A stretch of DNA of 64,000 nt. It comes from Beroe forskalii. Lineage: Eukaryota; Ctenophora; Nuda; Beroida; Beroidae. The translations under genes and the position numbers were made by a program. The notes below the pieces were generated by a model. That model was not told the DNA's origin and ran no database searches. It saw only the letters and a program-made list of their open reading frames with translations. The stretch lies in assembly GCA_011033025.1 (NCBI GenBank), contig WFMF01000381.1:1-64000 (forward strand), written 5' to 3'. This document shows positions 13,401 through 23,954 of the stretch, piece after piece. Positions within the stretch are counted from its first letter, which is position 1. Each line of letters opens with the position of its first letter.

Positions 13401-13873
13401 ATGTATGAAGTGCCCATTCCTCCTGTAAATTATGAGCAAATTAATGGATTATGGAATAATAAGTTCTAAGTCAAGTAACAAATGACAAGACATATGTGAA
13501 TTTTTTACATATTTTTTTACATATTTCTTGTCAACAACCTTCCAATCGTGTTGCAAACCTGTTAATCTGAAAGGGATTAATGACCTCACAGTTCCAAACA
13601 CTTCTGTTGAATAGAGCTGTATGACTTTACCAGTGTTTTGATCAATCTTAAGAATCTCCAAAATCTTTCCTGCAATAAAGAAATAGATGTAGATTTTGAA
13701 GGCTAATCATGCAGCCAACGAGGAAGATGAAATGAATTTGCATAAAATGTAAGAAATTGTTTATCATTACCTCTACTCACAACAACTTCTTGCTGCTTAG
13801 TGCCAGCAAAGTTTCCATGAATGCAAGTGTAGATACTGCTGGCTCGTTGGAGTGTGAGATGATAAAGGAACAT
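1497..13873 (-). CDS. SF3B3: Splicing factor 3b subunit 3 (SF3B3/SAP130), 32 exons
   Basis: Core protein of the SF3b complex of the U2 snRNP in the nucleus, which helps select the intron branch point. It is built of DDB1-like beta-propellers with a CPSF_A-type C-terminal region. Exons, 5' to 3': 13771-13873, 13559-13669, 13163-13300, 12843-12927, 12516-12634, 12301-12389, 12053-12125, 11807-11906, 11481-11626, 11230-11345, 10680-10768, 10380-10476, 10088-10196, 9121-9237, 8739-8800, 8150-8254, 7769-7976, 7516-7622, 7188-about 7380, 6802-6946, 6443-6596, 6135-6220, 5766-5898, 5103-5193, 4246-4327, 3943-4093, 3685-3771, 2655-2785, 2273-2416, 2095-2122, 1914-2018, 1497-1637. The product starts [11 protein letters not shown] and ends [12 protein letters not shown]. 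Family blocks include [42 protein letters not shown] and [10 protein letters not shown] (here [10 protein letters not shown]). About 1,215 codons. Oddities: a one-base frameshift near 4000, no GT donor after 8739, and an uncertain 5' edge near 7380. Confidence 0.96.
2019..2122 (-). other. SF3B3: Duplicated exon fragment split by a 76-nt intron in SF3B3
   Basis: Two half-copies of one exon lie side by side. The upstream copy (exon 2095-2122) encodes [10 protein letters not shown]. The downstream copy (exon 1914-2018) resumes with [11 protein letters not shown]. Joining GAA|GTCATG (donor after 2095) to CTTCAAG|GACATT (acceptor before 2018) restores family order and frame. The unused part of each copy now forms the intron: CAGGATGTTTGTA and AGCACCTGGAAATG occur in both copies. 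The donor is weak. The homologous residues make this junction convincing, but transcripts have not been seen. Confidence 0.75.
2836..3400. repeat. Degenerate AAAATGGTACCATTTC repeats in an SF3B3 intron
   Basis: Within the intron 2786-3684 a short motif, AAAATGGTACCATTTC with variants, recurs about eight times. GGTACC lies at the centre of a near-palindrome. Mixed in are two degraded copies (near 2909-2930 and 3075-3095) of the end of the exon at 2655-2785, recognisable by CCAGATGGCCTTGTTCCC. The short translated frames here are repeat artefacts. Confidence 0.7.
4375..5095. repeat. 32-bp minisatellite in an SF3B3 intron
   Basis: About 22 head-to-tail copies of a 32-bp unit whose core reads AAACTGGTGTCAAGGCTAAC followed by TTGTTCCACGCT. 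It fills nearly all of the intron between exons 4246-4327 and 5103-5193. Copies differ by a few substitutions, and two internal blocks share the same variants, indicating block duplication. It stops just before the splice donor at 5102. Confidence 0.93.
5194..5690 (-). repeat. Exon-derived minisatellite with three extra exon-start copies
   Basis: The first part of the SF3B3 exon 5103-5193, including its AG acceptor, recurs near 5327-5380, 5440-5485 and 5628-5680. Each copy carries the reverse complement of CCACCACAACGTACGTTAAC or a variant. Between the copies, a 14-bp unit equal to the exon's own GAGACATGTCCCTA stretch has expanded into an array (GGGACATGTCTCTA on the plus strand). Exon DNA has therefore been amplified into the upstream intron. 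The copies are partial and lack the exon's 3' half. Confidence 0.88.
6597..6660 (-). repeat. Duplicated splice acceptor before the SF3B3 exon 6443-6596
   Basis: A 39-bp unit ending in TCTCCCCAG|GTTGC occurs twice in tandem, giving two AG acceptors. The upstream one would add 13 in-frame codons ([13 protein letters not shown]) before the conserved [12 protein letters not shown]. The downstream acceptor matches the family length and is the likely main site. Confidence 0.7.
8267..8476 (-). repeat. 48-bp minisatellite with an open frame into an SF3B3 exon
   Basis: Just over four copies of a 48-bp unit containing TTGTTCAAATGATTTAGCAT on the plus strand. Being a multiple of three, the repeat stays open on the minus strand as a 16-residue unit ([16 protein letters not shown]). 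It runs in frame into the downstream exon at 8254 ([10 protein letters not shown]). Known SF3B3 proteins have no insertion here, so I treat it as intron. Confidence 0.9.
10198..10360. repeat. AGGGAATTGAGGAAAAC minisatellite in an SF3B3 intron
   Basis: Roughly seven degenerate copies of a purine-rich unit of 20-25 bp (GGGAATTGAGAAACACAAG and variants) fill the intron between exons 10088-10196 and 10380-10476. The minus-strand frame through it is a repeat artefact. Confidence 0.8.
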
Positions 13874-14720
13874 AGCTCAGAATGTTTTCAATGGTAAAAC
13901 AATAGAGTATGATTTATAGCATATGATACCACTGATTGAACTATGAATTCCTTTCATTCTTTCAACAATTATGATAATGCTGGTCTGTACTGTTGTAAAT
14001 TATTCAAATCATAAAGAAAGCTTTCTTCAAGACATCAATCTGCAAGAGTAGGATCTAAGTGAGTCACACCAAGATGAGTAGTATGTAGGCATTATCAGTC
14101 CAATACCTACCTCAGCTTTTGAGGTGTTTAAGCTTCAAATAAGGTGAGCAATTGGCATATGAACATAATAATTTAAAAACTGATATATTATGATGATGAA
14201 ATAGAGTCAGGATATCACAACAAGCTGAATATCCTACTAGGACCATGTCAGAGTTCAAGTATAGAGTTGGAGAAATGTCTTGTGAATTATTGTTATGATA
14301 AACATTTCAGGAACTTACGAAGTGCACAAAATTATGTTCATAATTGAATTTCTTTTAGGGTACTTTGTCCATGACCTAGGTTCAAGCACCTGTAGAGTGG
14401 AGTGCACAGTTTGACAGTTCAGCTCACAGTGGCTGCATAGGAACAAATTATCGCGCGATCACGAATTTCGCGCGCTCCGAAAAAGAATTTGTAAACATTC
14501 AGCGCAAAATTTGCCAATTGTGACACTGCGTGGCGCCTGTGCCTTGTAGTGTCTATTCAATTGGCAAATTTTAATAATAATTCCGCGTAATTCTGTCTTC
14601 AGATTCTTAATTTGATAATTACGTTGCAATGCTGAATATAACCATTGAATATTGTGATTTTAGCTCAGTCCAGTATGAGTATCAGTAAATTTGCCTTTGC
14701 CTAGTGAAATCCTCGGATCC
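13874..14720. promoter_or_regulatory. Upstream region of SF3B3; promoter location unresolved
   Basis: The SF3B3 start codon is at 13871-13873, so the 5' UTR and promoter should lie just above it. I see no exon here. At 14447-14480 there is a CpG-rich patch with ATCGCGCGATCACG, similar to one near 16005. No clear TATA box is placed well enough to call. This is an inference from position only. Confidence 0.3.
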
Positions 14721-14724
14721 GTTC

Positions 14725-15230
14725 AAATCATTAAGACCCGGAATGTTAACCTTTATATTCGCAAAGGCTAATAACGTCGAGTATATTTATAAGGACCCGG
14801 AATGTTAACCTTTAACCTTTTATATTCGTTTTGGAAAAGGCAAAATCCTCGGTTAAAATTTAAAATTAGGACCTGGAAGAAGAATTTCCTTTTTCAATTT
14901 ATACCTTAAAAGTCACGAAGCGAAGGCCAAATCCTGGAGCGAGTCCATTTATAAGGACCCCGAATATGATCTTGAAGTTTGAAATTGCAAAGTCAAGATC
15001 CTCGAGACCGTTTACAAGGACCTGGAATGTTTATAGGTACGCTTAACCTTTAAAATATCAGGGGTGAAGTCCTCAAGCTGCGGGATTTTCAATTTTGACG
15101 GTGTGCCGTGCTTGATAAACGAATATCTTTATTTCAAAGTGGTCGGACTTTGCTCTTAACCACGGCCACAGTATTTTAGGATCTGGGTTCCGGTTAGGGT
15201 TTTCATGAGGACCAGGGTCTGTTTAACTAT
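14725..15230. repeat. Degenerate repeats around AAGGACCCGGAATGTTAACC
   Basis: Five or six diverged units share AAGGACC(C/T)GGAATGTTAACC followed by CTTTATATTCG and CAAAATCCTCG. Spacing is irregular (about 50-80 bp), pointing to an old decayed tandem array. No coding frame crosses it. Confidence 0.6.
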
Positions 15231-16550
15231 TATAAAACTATAGATTCGCATTCACAGGAAATATCTTATTTATCATAATTATCATAATCAGTGCATTTAT
15301 AGGTATACCTGTATCAGTTTAATAGTTAACGAGCATGATTTAGATTATGAATGAGCCGAGCAATAGCATTGAGCGGCATCAATCATAATCATATCCATCA
15401 GCATCATGATCAATTGAGCGATGAATTCAAATTCAAAAGTGTCAGTGCCGCCTTTTCCATATTTCTATTTCACTTTGAAAATACAAAACACGTCCCGCTA
15501 CAAAACTCCCGCATTTTATAATCGTACGAAAGCTTGGGCTACATTAAGTACGTATAATGATGTATGTAATATTTTAACAATATTCCCACTGAATGTTTGG
15601 AATCTGCCACTTTGATACACCCTTTTCCCTCGAAAGAAATCAGACAATTCCTTATACTCCTTAATTTCATAAATAGTTTGTGGTTCCCGTAGTCTGGCGT
15701 GAGGAAACACCCAGCTCCAACTATCATGACTTCAAAGCCATGAGTTGCAGTGTGACTGTTAGTGTTAGATCATCATCTAATTCTGCCGTTCTAATGTAGT
15801 TATGTTATTGTTTATACTTCCCTGCAGTACAAAAGTAGGAACAGCTATTTTATGATAATTTTATGCTCATTATATGCTTGGAGTGACGAGTGAGAAAGAG
15901 ATACTCAATGCTTTCTTATTGCTCCATCGGTATCCTTTAAAGCTTAAATCCTGAGACATACGATCGCGCGGAAAATCATCGCGCAAATAACGGACGTACA
16001 ATTTTTCGCGCGATCATTTCGCATTTTAGTACCATACCTACCTTCCTAAAAACTGATCCATTAACTATAATTCATCAAGATTTCTCTCAAAGGCAACACC
16101 TACCTGTGATATGTCTAATTGTGTGGTAAATAGAAATTACCAGCCGACAGAAATTTCCATGAAATGGGGCCCGGATGCCATTGCCAGGAAAAACATAGTA
16201 CAGACTTGTTCTGAGAATAGCAGAAAATCGTGATCCATCAGCCGCCATTACACGTGAGGAAGGGAAACGTTTGCCATTTCCTCTTCATCCCGAGTGCAAG
16301 AATGTGCTGCACACAAGAATACGGGGTGAGACATCATTAATTCTTCAAATTTACCACTGTAATCAATTGAGTGACGCAATTCTGAACAGCCTATCATTCG
16401 TGACGTGTATGATCAGCTTCCATCTCATCCTACTGACCAATTAGGCAATAAAGGTGAAACTTTAGTAATCAGATCACCCCATCAGGCCTGGAATTTCTCT
16501 TTGACGTGTTAGCTACACTCAATCTGATTGTTTACCTTACTCTCGATCGT
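15231..16550. other. Intergenic, no gene recognised
   Basis: Only short frames that do not resemble proteins are present. A CpG-rich patch (GATCGCGCGG, CGCGCGATCATT) occurs at about 15960-16020. I cannot assign a function. Confidence 0.4.
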
Positions 16551-16551
16551 C

Positions 16552-16700
16552 CCATCCACTCAGCATCAAGACTGCTCCCACCTGATAGCTTTGGGATGCT
16601 GTGAGTGGCTAGCCGGTGCAGAAGAAGCCCCATGCAAACATCCAATCAGCATCAAGACTTCCCCACCTGATAGCTTTGGGCAGCTGTGAGTGGCTAGCCT
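16552..16700. repeat. Two-copy direct repeat, 85-bp spacing
   Basis: The segment CACCTGATAGCTTTGGG followed by GCTGTGAGTGGCTAGCC and preceded by ATCAGCATCAAGACT or a close variant occurs twice, starting near 16560 and 16645. The copies differ by a few bases. Probably a local tandem duplication. Confidence 0.75.
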
Positions 16701-16903
16701 CTTGGAGGAGCTTTGGAGGAGCGTGATTTTTCATAGCTCTTTTCTGTTCATGTTATAGAGTTATAGGGGGTCAGAAGCGTCTGCAGCTATATTTTCATAG
16801 AATTGATATGTTGTTTTTCATTCGCATATCTCGTTTCAGCTGTACGTTTCAGACAGCAATTTTTGACCAGCCATTTCATAACCAGCATTCCTAACACTTA
16901 TAA

Positions 16904-17048
16904 CACCACCAAAACCGTTGGACGGTTGGTCTAGTAACCCCCCGCTGGTTTGGATGTGATCAGTCAATTTTGTCTCTTTTTAGGTTCCGTTGTCACATCC
17001 AAACCCGCGGGGGGTTACTAGACCAACCGTCCAACGGTTTTGGTGGTG
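16904..17048. mobile_element. Perfect foldback MITE, copy 1
   Basis: A 145-bp foldback: CACCACCAAAACCGTTGGAC and the following bases (to GTTACTAGACC in the right arm) pair as a stem of about 60 bp around a short centre containing TGTCTCTTTTTAGG. It has no coding capacity. The stem is almost mismatch-free, so it inserted recently or is kept by conversion. A second copy heads the next duplication unit at 18304. The terminal ACC/GGT could include part of a short target duplication, but I cannot fix its size. Confidence 0.88.
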
Positions 17049-19690
17049 ATATCTTGATATATGTATGTAGTTTGAACCCATGTAACTTGCCAAAATGCAG
17101 TTTGAACCCACGTAACTTGCCCTCACGCAGTCCAAACCCACGTTAACTGCCCAAACGCAAGCCTGAGCCACGTAACTCAACCTTACGAAGTCCCATACTA
17201 CGATATTGTAACTTGGAATTACTAGATTTGATAAATTTCTTAATTTCTACAAATCGTCCACGTGAACTCACGTGCTGAAATATAGCAACCAGATCTAATT
17301 TCACGTGCATTAGTCGTATTTGAACTCATTTCAACGTAACCAAGTCGAAAATCCCGTGTAAATATCAATTTCTTTAAATCCCCTAATTTCTACAAAACGT
17401 CCGCGTGAACTCACGTGCTCCACTAGTTCATCGTATATTTCCCATCCCTATTCACTGTGAGACATAGAAAAACCATTATCAGTAGACCATCGTATCACAG
17501 AATAGGATTACAGTACAATTTTTCGTCATTAACGTAATTTCAATCAATTTGCAGTTCAATTTTTAGAAGCCTCCCACGACAACAATCTTCGACCGATCGC
17601 CCTGAAACTCGTTTTATAGCTAAATCTTAAGGTCTTAAAAGCAGCATATCAAAGTAAAACATAATCCGATGAAAACTATTTGAGTTAGAGATGTCCAAAG
17701 TAGCATAAAATAGCGTTCTATCGCAAAATACGCTATTTTAGTGGTTTTACGCGATTTTGATGACGTCACATCACCCAAATAGGCTCAAACAAACTTCCCA
17801 TATAGCCTATAAGACAATTCCACCTTAGTAAAACATACTTTGACCGGTCTCATCTCAAGATAAGTTGCAGTTCTTGACACCTCACTCATTTAACTTTTGT
17901 CCTATAATTTGGAAATCGATTTTCACCGTACCTTAGAAAATCGCGTATATCTCGATGAAAAATCGAGATAGCCCAATAATCCGTATGATTTTCTGAAAGC
18001 TCTTTAAATTTGCTAAAAATTGTTCCGAAAAATCAGACCGCTATCTCCTTTCCTTCTTGGTGAAAAAATGCGCTCGAAATTAGCCTATTTTCGGCTAAAA
18101 AAGAAAACAAAATTTCGCTAAGTTGATGACGTCATAGTGACGTGAAAATGACGTCACCAGAACTTCTCTTATAGCCTATAACATTTTCCCATCTTAGATC
18201 AACAAAACCTGACCTCGATCATGGCTCTACCATTTCCCGTTCTTGAGATCTCATCGTTTCAAATTTGCTCCCAATTATCATGATACATCTTCTTATATAT
18301 TAAACCACCAAAACCGTTGGACGGTTGGTCTAGTAACCCCCCGCTGGTTTGGATGTGATCAGCCCATTTTGTCTCTTTTCAGGTTCCGTTGTCACATCCA
18401 AACCCGCGGGGGGTTACTAGACCAACCGTCCAACGGTTTTGGTGGTGATATCTTGACAGATGTATGTAGTTTGAACCCATGTTACTTGCCAAAAGGCAGT
18501 TTGGACCCACGTAACTTGCCCTCACGTAGTCCAAACCCACGTTACTAGCCCACACACAAGTCTAACCCACGCAACTTACCCATCCTAAGTCCCAAATTAC
18601 GTTATTCTAACTTGGAATTACTAGAATTGATATATTTATTATTTTCTACAAATCGTCCACGTGAACTCACGTGCTGAAATATAGCAACCAGATCTAATTT
18701 CTCGTGCATTAGTCGTATTTAAACTCATTTCAACGTGATCATGTCGAAAATCCCTTGAAAATATCAATTTCTTCAAATCCCCTAATTTCTACAAAACGTC
18801 CGCGTGAACTCACGTGCTTTACTAGTCCAACGTACATTTCCCATCCCTATTCACTGTGAGACATGGAGAAACCATAATCAGTTCACCATCGTGTCACAGA
18901 ATAGGACTACGTACAAACTTTTGTCATAAACATAATTTCAATCAATTTGCAGTTCAAATTTTAGAAGCCTCACAGGACAACAATCTACGACCGATCGCTT
19001 TGAAACTCGTTTTATAGCTAAATCTCAAGGTCTAAAAGCAGCAGATCAAAGTAAAACATAATCCGATGAAAACACTTTGAGTTTGAGATGTCCAAAGTAG
19101 CGCAAAAATAGCTTTCTATCGCAAAATACGCTATTTTAGTGGTTTTACGCGATTTTGATGACGTCATCACAGCACCCAAATAGGCTCAAACCAACTTCCC
19201 ATATAGCCTATAGGACAATTCACCCTTAGTGAAACATAGTTTGACCGGTCTCATCTCAAGATAAGTCGCAGTTATTGACACCTCACTCGTTTTAGTTTTG
19301 ACCTATAATTTGGAAATCGATTTTTCACCGTACCTTAGAAAATCGCGTATATCTCGATGAAAAATCGAGATAGCCCAATGATCCATATGATTTTCTGAAA
19401 GCTCTTTAAATTTGCTGAAAATCATTCTGAAAAATCAGACAGCTATCTCCTTTCCTCCTAGGTGAAAAATGCGCTCGAAAATAGCCTATTTTCGCTAGAA
19501 AAGAAATAAAGTTTTGCTAAGTTGATGACGTCATAGTGACGTGAAAATGACGTCACCAGAACTTCTCTTATAGCCTATTACAATCTTCCATCTTGGATCA
19601 ACAAAACCTGACCTCGATCATGAATCTACCATTTGTGGAACTTGAGATCTCATCGTTTCAAGATTGGTCCCAATTATCATGATAGTATTA
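16905..19690. repeat. 1.4-kb tandem duplication, two units
   Basis: Unit 1 (16905-18303) and unit 2 (18304-about 19690) align along their whole length with scattered substitutions and small indels. Each starts with the foldback MITE and ends near CCCAATTATCATGATA. Shared landmarks are CACGTGAACTCACGTG, GATGACGTCATAGTGACGTG and GACCGGTCTCATCTCAAG. No gene is visible. Related single, reverse-oriented copies lie at about 45760-46290 and 60655-61260, so the body is a dispersed repeat family. Confidence 0.92.
18304..18446. mobile_element. Perfect foldback MITE, copy 2
   Basis: Second copy of the 16904 foldback, differing in a few central bases. It sits exactly at the junction of the two 1.4-kb units, so it was either copied with the unit or marks the recombination point. 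Confidence 0.88.
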
Positions 19691-19706
19691 TATCTTATTA
19701 TATCTT

Positions 19707-19890
19707 ATATCACCCTGTGACACTCAAATCTCTAACTTATACCCCTGGCCAGTTTTCTTTTTACCGCGGGGGGTTACCGCCCTGGCCAGGGCGGGAATTA
19801 TATCACCCTGTGACACTCAAATCTCTATACCCCTGGCCAGTTTTTTTTTTATTACCGCGGGGGGTTACCGCCCTGGCCAGGGCGGGAATA
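19707..19890. repeat. Two-copy repeat, about 93-bp period, GC-rich hairpin
   Basis: Two tandem copies run from ATATCACCCTGTGACACTCA to GCCCTGGCCAGGGCGGGAAT. Each holds the inverted pair CCCCTGGCCAG and CTGGCCAGGGCGGG flanking a T-rich tract and CCGCGGGGGGTTACCG. A pair of small foldback units is likely. Confidence 0.8.
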
Positions 19891-20500
19891 GTTAACGACC
19901 GGCTTCTAATTTTAATGTGGCCACAGCTGTTCCCAACGAGTAAATTTGTAATTGCTTAATTGTAGGTATATTATAATCACGATTTTAAAAACAAGATCAT
20001 GCTGTATACATGATATAATTATAAAGGCCGTTTTGACCATAAATGGATGTTTTAATTCAGTAATACCTATATCAGTCGTTCTATAAGTATGGGGACTGGT
20101 TCTGATATAGTGATAAGACCAAATTTTTTAAACCATTTTAACTTTTAAACCTACCTAACTTTCCGCAGGAAATGACAATACCTATAAGTCCTAAAATATG
20201 GATGTGGAACACGCAATCTCAATATCGGAGCTTCAAAGTGAACTGTTTGGGTTTCATTTTATATGAGGTTATTTTTTTACGATCTAATTTTCAACATTTT
20301 ATTTCGTACACAAGCACGATCATGCATTTGACCATGCTGATGCACATTTGAGGCCAATCGTCGGAGGCTGTACGTACGTTTTGGTACGACTAATGGATTA
20401 CCATAACCATTGGACAAGATTCACAACTCTAATGACCATTCTAGTTTTTAATACAATCTTCAATAAATGAATTTTGATTATACTTATATCATATTTATAA
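19891..20500. other. AT-rich intergenic stretch
   Basis: No gene, RNA or repeat recognised. A frame around 20513-20606 after TTGTCGCAG looks exon-like, but its phase does not fit the next candidate exon, so I do not call it. Confidence 0.4.
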
Positions 20501-20940
20501 TTATTGTCGCAGGTGTTAGAATTTTGACGAGCTTCGGACAAGCATCACGAAATGCAGCACGCTACAGCCTGAGCCAGTTTAACAGGAGCAGCGTATCTAA
20601 ATTTTGGATCAGTAGGTATTTTTAACGTTTTTTTCAATTCAATTTCTACTGTAATTGAATGTGACGAGATTGGATTGTACGGAATCAGAATTTTTGCATC
20701 TGTGATCCAGGGCTTCATGGACTATAGAGTAAATTATTTATCATTTTAACGTCGAGCGTTTCTAGACAATGATTTTAAGCTTTTAAAATTAATGTCCAGA
20801 TTATTCTAATTTTCTCATTTTATCCATTATCACACAATCACAGCATATTTGCGATTGTGAAATTGACTCGACTGTCGGATCATTATACTCAATTTATACC
20901 TAACTTTAACGTTTTCTGCCGTTATGCTCAGTTATTTTCA

Positions 20941-21204
20941 GTCCGTTATGCTCCTGAACTTCTTGAACTTGATGTTGAAAAGTTACTGGTCGATGCGTTG
21001 GGATTCCAGAACTTCCTGGACAGAAAATCTCGGAGTCGGACGGAAGCCGAAGAGCATGAGATTGGGCAGCAGCAGTCTCTCCACTCTGGAACATGGAATC
21101 CTCAACGACGACAGAAACTGTACAGCATTTTAAAAAGTACGGCGTCTACTGAGACTGAGAGCGAGTTCGAGGAAATGTTGACAGTTGCAACGGGTGCAAG
21201 CTGA
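20941..21204 (+). CDS. Candidate orphan terminal exon, product unknown
   Basis: After a plausible acceptor (TTATTTTCAG) an open frame of 87 codons runs to TGA: RYAPELLELDVEKLLVDALG, then a charged stretch rich in E, R and Q, and the end FEEMLTVATGAS. It is non-repetitive and mildly helical in character, unlike the low-complexity frames around it. I recognise no family. I could not find a phase-compatible upstream exon, so it may be a pseudo-exon or the last exon of a gene disrupted by the 1.4-kb duplication. Confidence 0.3.
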   Translation, partial: VRYAPELLELDVEKLLVDALGFQNFLDRKSRSRTEAEEHEIGQQQSLHSGTWNPQRRQKLYSILKSTASTETESEFEEMLTVATGAS

Positions 21205-21587
21205 CGTAGGGAATAGGAGTACGACGGGTTTGAATATTCAGCGCTGAAATAGTAAAATATTGCCAATTATTTAGCTATTAATTGAGGAGTGAATAGTGAT
21301 CAATAAATTATTAACCAATCGAAAGCCGAACGCATAACTTTTAACGCAGGACGATGGTGCTTATATCCCTATCAGTGTCAAATAGGAATATCTGAATATA
21401 ACCTACTCCGATCAGGCCAGTGCTGATTTTAATTGTCAAATGCCACGTCATCTGTTTCAGTTTATCAAGCTATATGTATAATAGAGTATAATGATTTGAA
21501 CTTTTTCGTTGTGACATGATGTCTAAACGGTGATTATATGTTGATTTTAATTTGCTGTTTCATTATTATAATGTGAGAAAGTTTGTT

Positions 21588-21600
21588 TCCATTATCCAGC
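21588..21600. repeat. Target-site duplication, left copy (LINE)
   Basis: TCCATTATCCAGC occurs here and again at 23222-23234, directly flanking the RNase H LINE. Thirteen identical bases at both edges are a standard product of target-primed reverse transcription. Confidence 0.92.
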
Positions 21601-23221
21601 ATCTAGATGCTCATCTCTTATTGCTGAAAATCACTGGACACTTACAACTCACACACACCGCAAAACCAAATTCAGAACACATATGGAAGTGGCTGATGGA
21701 GAACTCAGGCGAATCCTTGGCAAATTATACCTCGAAATATCAGACAAGATAAGACCCATTCTAAACATAGACCAAAAATATACTACAAGAATTACTCAAA
21801 GGAAAAAATTCCAAGTTAGCACAAAAGAAAACACCATTCAAATCTACACAGATGGTTCAAAAGACGCAGAAGAAAACACAGGGTATGGTTACCACATCAT
21901 ATTCAACAACTCAGGATACTCAGAAATAGGTAGCCTCAGGAACTTCAACTCAGTCTTTCAAGCCGAAGCTCACGCTATCACTGCCAGCGCACTAAAACTC
22001 CTATCATGGAACACAGAAAACCAAAACATAATTTTCTACAGCGATTCTCAAGCCTCCATCAAATCCCTCCAAAAAACAAAGATAACTTCAGAAACCATTA
22101 AAAAATGCAATAACACATTGAACAAACTAGCCACAAAAAACAATAAAATAACCATTAAATGGATCCCAGGACACAGTGACTATGAGGGGAATGAAATTGC
22201 AGACTCACTAGCAAAAATGGGAAGCCATTCTGACAACCAACATAAGCACATTAAAATACCCCACAAATCAATAATTTCTAAGCTGAAAGACTATTACAAT
22301 GAAGCTCACATAAATAGATGGCAAATCAACAATCTCCACTATGACTGTTCATATCCAATAAACTGTCTACTTAAAAAATGCAATTTCAACCTACCAAAAC
22401 TAAGTTATATAATATTAAACCTGCCAACAAAATCTCTACGCATTCTGCTAAAAATAATCACAGGACATAACAACCTCAACAGCCATCTACACAGGATGAA
22501 CATGGCACTAGAACCTCTCTGTGAATTCTGTGACCTTCAAAATTCAGGGATAGATCCAATCTTCTGCCCAGACGAAACAGCAATGCATATAATTGAAGAT
22601 TGCCCAGCTTTTGCTATACAAAGAATCCACCATTTCCAAAATTTCAAGATTTCTCTAGCAGAAATTTTAAGCAGCAAAAATCCACTTCCCACGACACTCC
22701 GCAATATCATAAAATTCTTTGACAAATCAGACTGCTTCAAAAAAGTCCCACAGTTCACAAAGCCTATATCCCCAAGAAGATAAAATAGTCAAAAGACCAC
22801 CATTACCTGCTGTTCCAGGCATTATCCTGGAGCTGGGCTTTGCCCATTGAGCCCAGTTGAATCTCAATCGATGGGAATATGATTTCAACAGTCTGGTTAG
22901 TTCAGGCCACCCTGTGATCCACCAGACGAAGGGAGATGGTACATAGCCATCTTCGGCTGAAAGCTGACCTAATCTGCAGGCAAGCCTTGACTTGCTTTGC
23001 AGTCCGTTTGAAGCCAGGGGCGTTGGCAGAACTCCAGTTCTGTGTGGTCCAGAACTGGATTCTGCCCTCAGCCCGGGATATAACCCGGCAGTCGGGTGGC
23101 CTAAAAACCACCTAGGAGTTCACACCCTTGGCCTAGTGTATAGGGAAGTCTCCATGCTATGCATGACTGCCACCGGCCTGGTTGATTAAACCGACCTTGG
23201 CCATTCTACTAAGACTAAGAC
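21601..23221 (+). mobile_element. 5'-truncated non-LTR retrotransposon with RNase H
   Basis: A 1.62-kb insertion bounded by a 13-bp target duplication. The left edge begins inside coding sequence, so the endonuclease and reverse transcriptase are missing: ordinary 5' truncation. The right edge ends in short repeats (CTAAGACTAAGAC) rather than poly(A), as in several I- and Jockey-group elements. About 440 bp of 3' UTR follow the stop codon. The clade call within the I/Jockey superfamily is inference from RNase H and the C-terminal Cys-His cluster. Confidence 0.92.
21683..22783 (+). CDS. LINE ORF2 remnant: RNase H and zinc-knuckle-like tail
   Basis: 366 codons from the first ATG; the real element frame must start further upstream, so this start is arbitrary. 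An RNase H domain lies at about residues 50-180: IYTDGSKDAEE (first catalytic Asp), an acidic EAHAI, FYSDSQASI, and WIPGHSDYEGNEIADSLAK, so all four catalytic positions appear intact. Near residue 285 a cluster CEFC...HIIEDCPAF matches the Cys-His tail seen after RNase H in LINEs. RNase H would remove the RNA strand during reverse transcription. The copy lacks RT and cannot move by itself. An overlapping frame upstream suggests a frameshift near 21690. Confidence 0.88.
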   Translation: MEVADGELRRILGKLYLEISDKIRPILNIDQKYTTRITQRKKFQVSTKENTIQIYTDGSKDAEENTGYGYHIIFNNSGYSEIGSLRNFNSVFQAEAHAITASALKLLSWNTENQNIIFYSDSQASIKSLQKTKITSETIKKCNNTLNKLATKNNKITIKWIPGHSDYEGNEIADSLAKMGSHSDNQHKHIKIPHKSIISKLKDYYNEAHINRWQINNLHYDCSYPINCLLKKCNFNLPKLSYIILNLPTKSLRILLKIITGHNNLNSHLHRMNMALEPLCEFCDLQNSGIDPIFCPDETAMHIIEDCPAFAIQRIHHFQNFKISLAEILSSKNPLPTTLRNIIKFFDKSDCFKKVPQFTKPISPRR

Positions 23222-23234
23222 TCCATTATCCAGC

Positions 23235-23954
23235 TAGAGCTATCCATATGATTTAACGCGAACGATCATACGAATCAGGAAAGAGAAAATGCGCAAAATT
23301 ATACTGTGCGCGTTCTCTCTTTCTGCAAACGCGAAATGGCGAAAAAATCTTTCGAGTGTCCATTTTGATGGCCAATTTTGAATATGATCGCCTAGTTTCG
23401 CCTTGTCAAACCAAAAATAAAATTAAAGATAAAGCCTTGAATTTTAATATGCCGAAGGTTTCAAGATGGACATTTGAATACTTTTTGAGTTATGGCCCAA
23501 TGAAAAAGCCTTATTTTCGCGCATTTTCATCGAGAGATAACTCGGCTTTGGAATGGTCTCAGGAGACGAGAGAAAAAACATCGAATAGGGCTATCCTTCC
23601 TCTAAACAATGCAAAAAATCCCATTGCTGTGAGTTTTTAGGAATTTCCCCGAGGTGCCTTCAAACACGGTACACTGTACGTACGTCGTAAAATTGTCCGC
23701 ACGCCGCGGAAATAATTTGTTCGCTTTGTCGTAAAATGCAGCCACTGTGCAGCTCAAGCATTTCACAACACTCCTCGTTAGTGGATTGATTAATTAAATT
23801 CTAGTCATCTTACTTCTTTTTTTGTTGGACTTGATTGCATTTAGCATTGAATGAGGGGGTCCCCACAGTAAAACACTAAGAATGCAAAAACGGATTCAAA
23901 TCAGAACTACTTTACTTTACTGCCAGTTTCGAGAATACAACATTGAAAATAGAT
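23235..23954. other. No confident gene; one unassigned frame
   Basis: A plus-strand frame at 23356-23640 (94 codons, containing WTFEYFLSYGPMKKPYF) has no family match I recognise and no clear splice signals. Near 23270-23350 the sequence is CpG-rich with GCGCAAAAT-type words also seen elsewhere. I leave it unassigned. Confidence 0.35.

Noticed and set aside
20513..20606. Exon-like frame VRILTSFGQASRNAARYSLS after TTGTCGCAG
   Set aside because: Its likely donor phase (AGTAG|GTATTT) does not match the candidate exon at 20941, and it shows no family similarity I recognise.
23356..23640. 94-codon frame as a gene
   Set aside because: No family, splice signal or codon pattern beyond chance; left unassigned.
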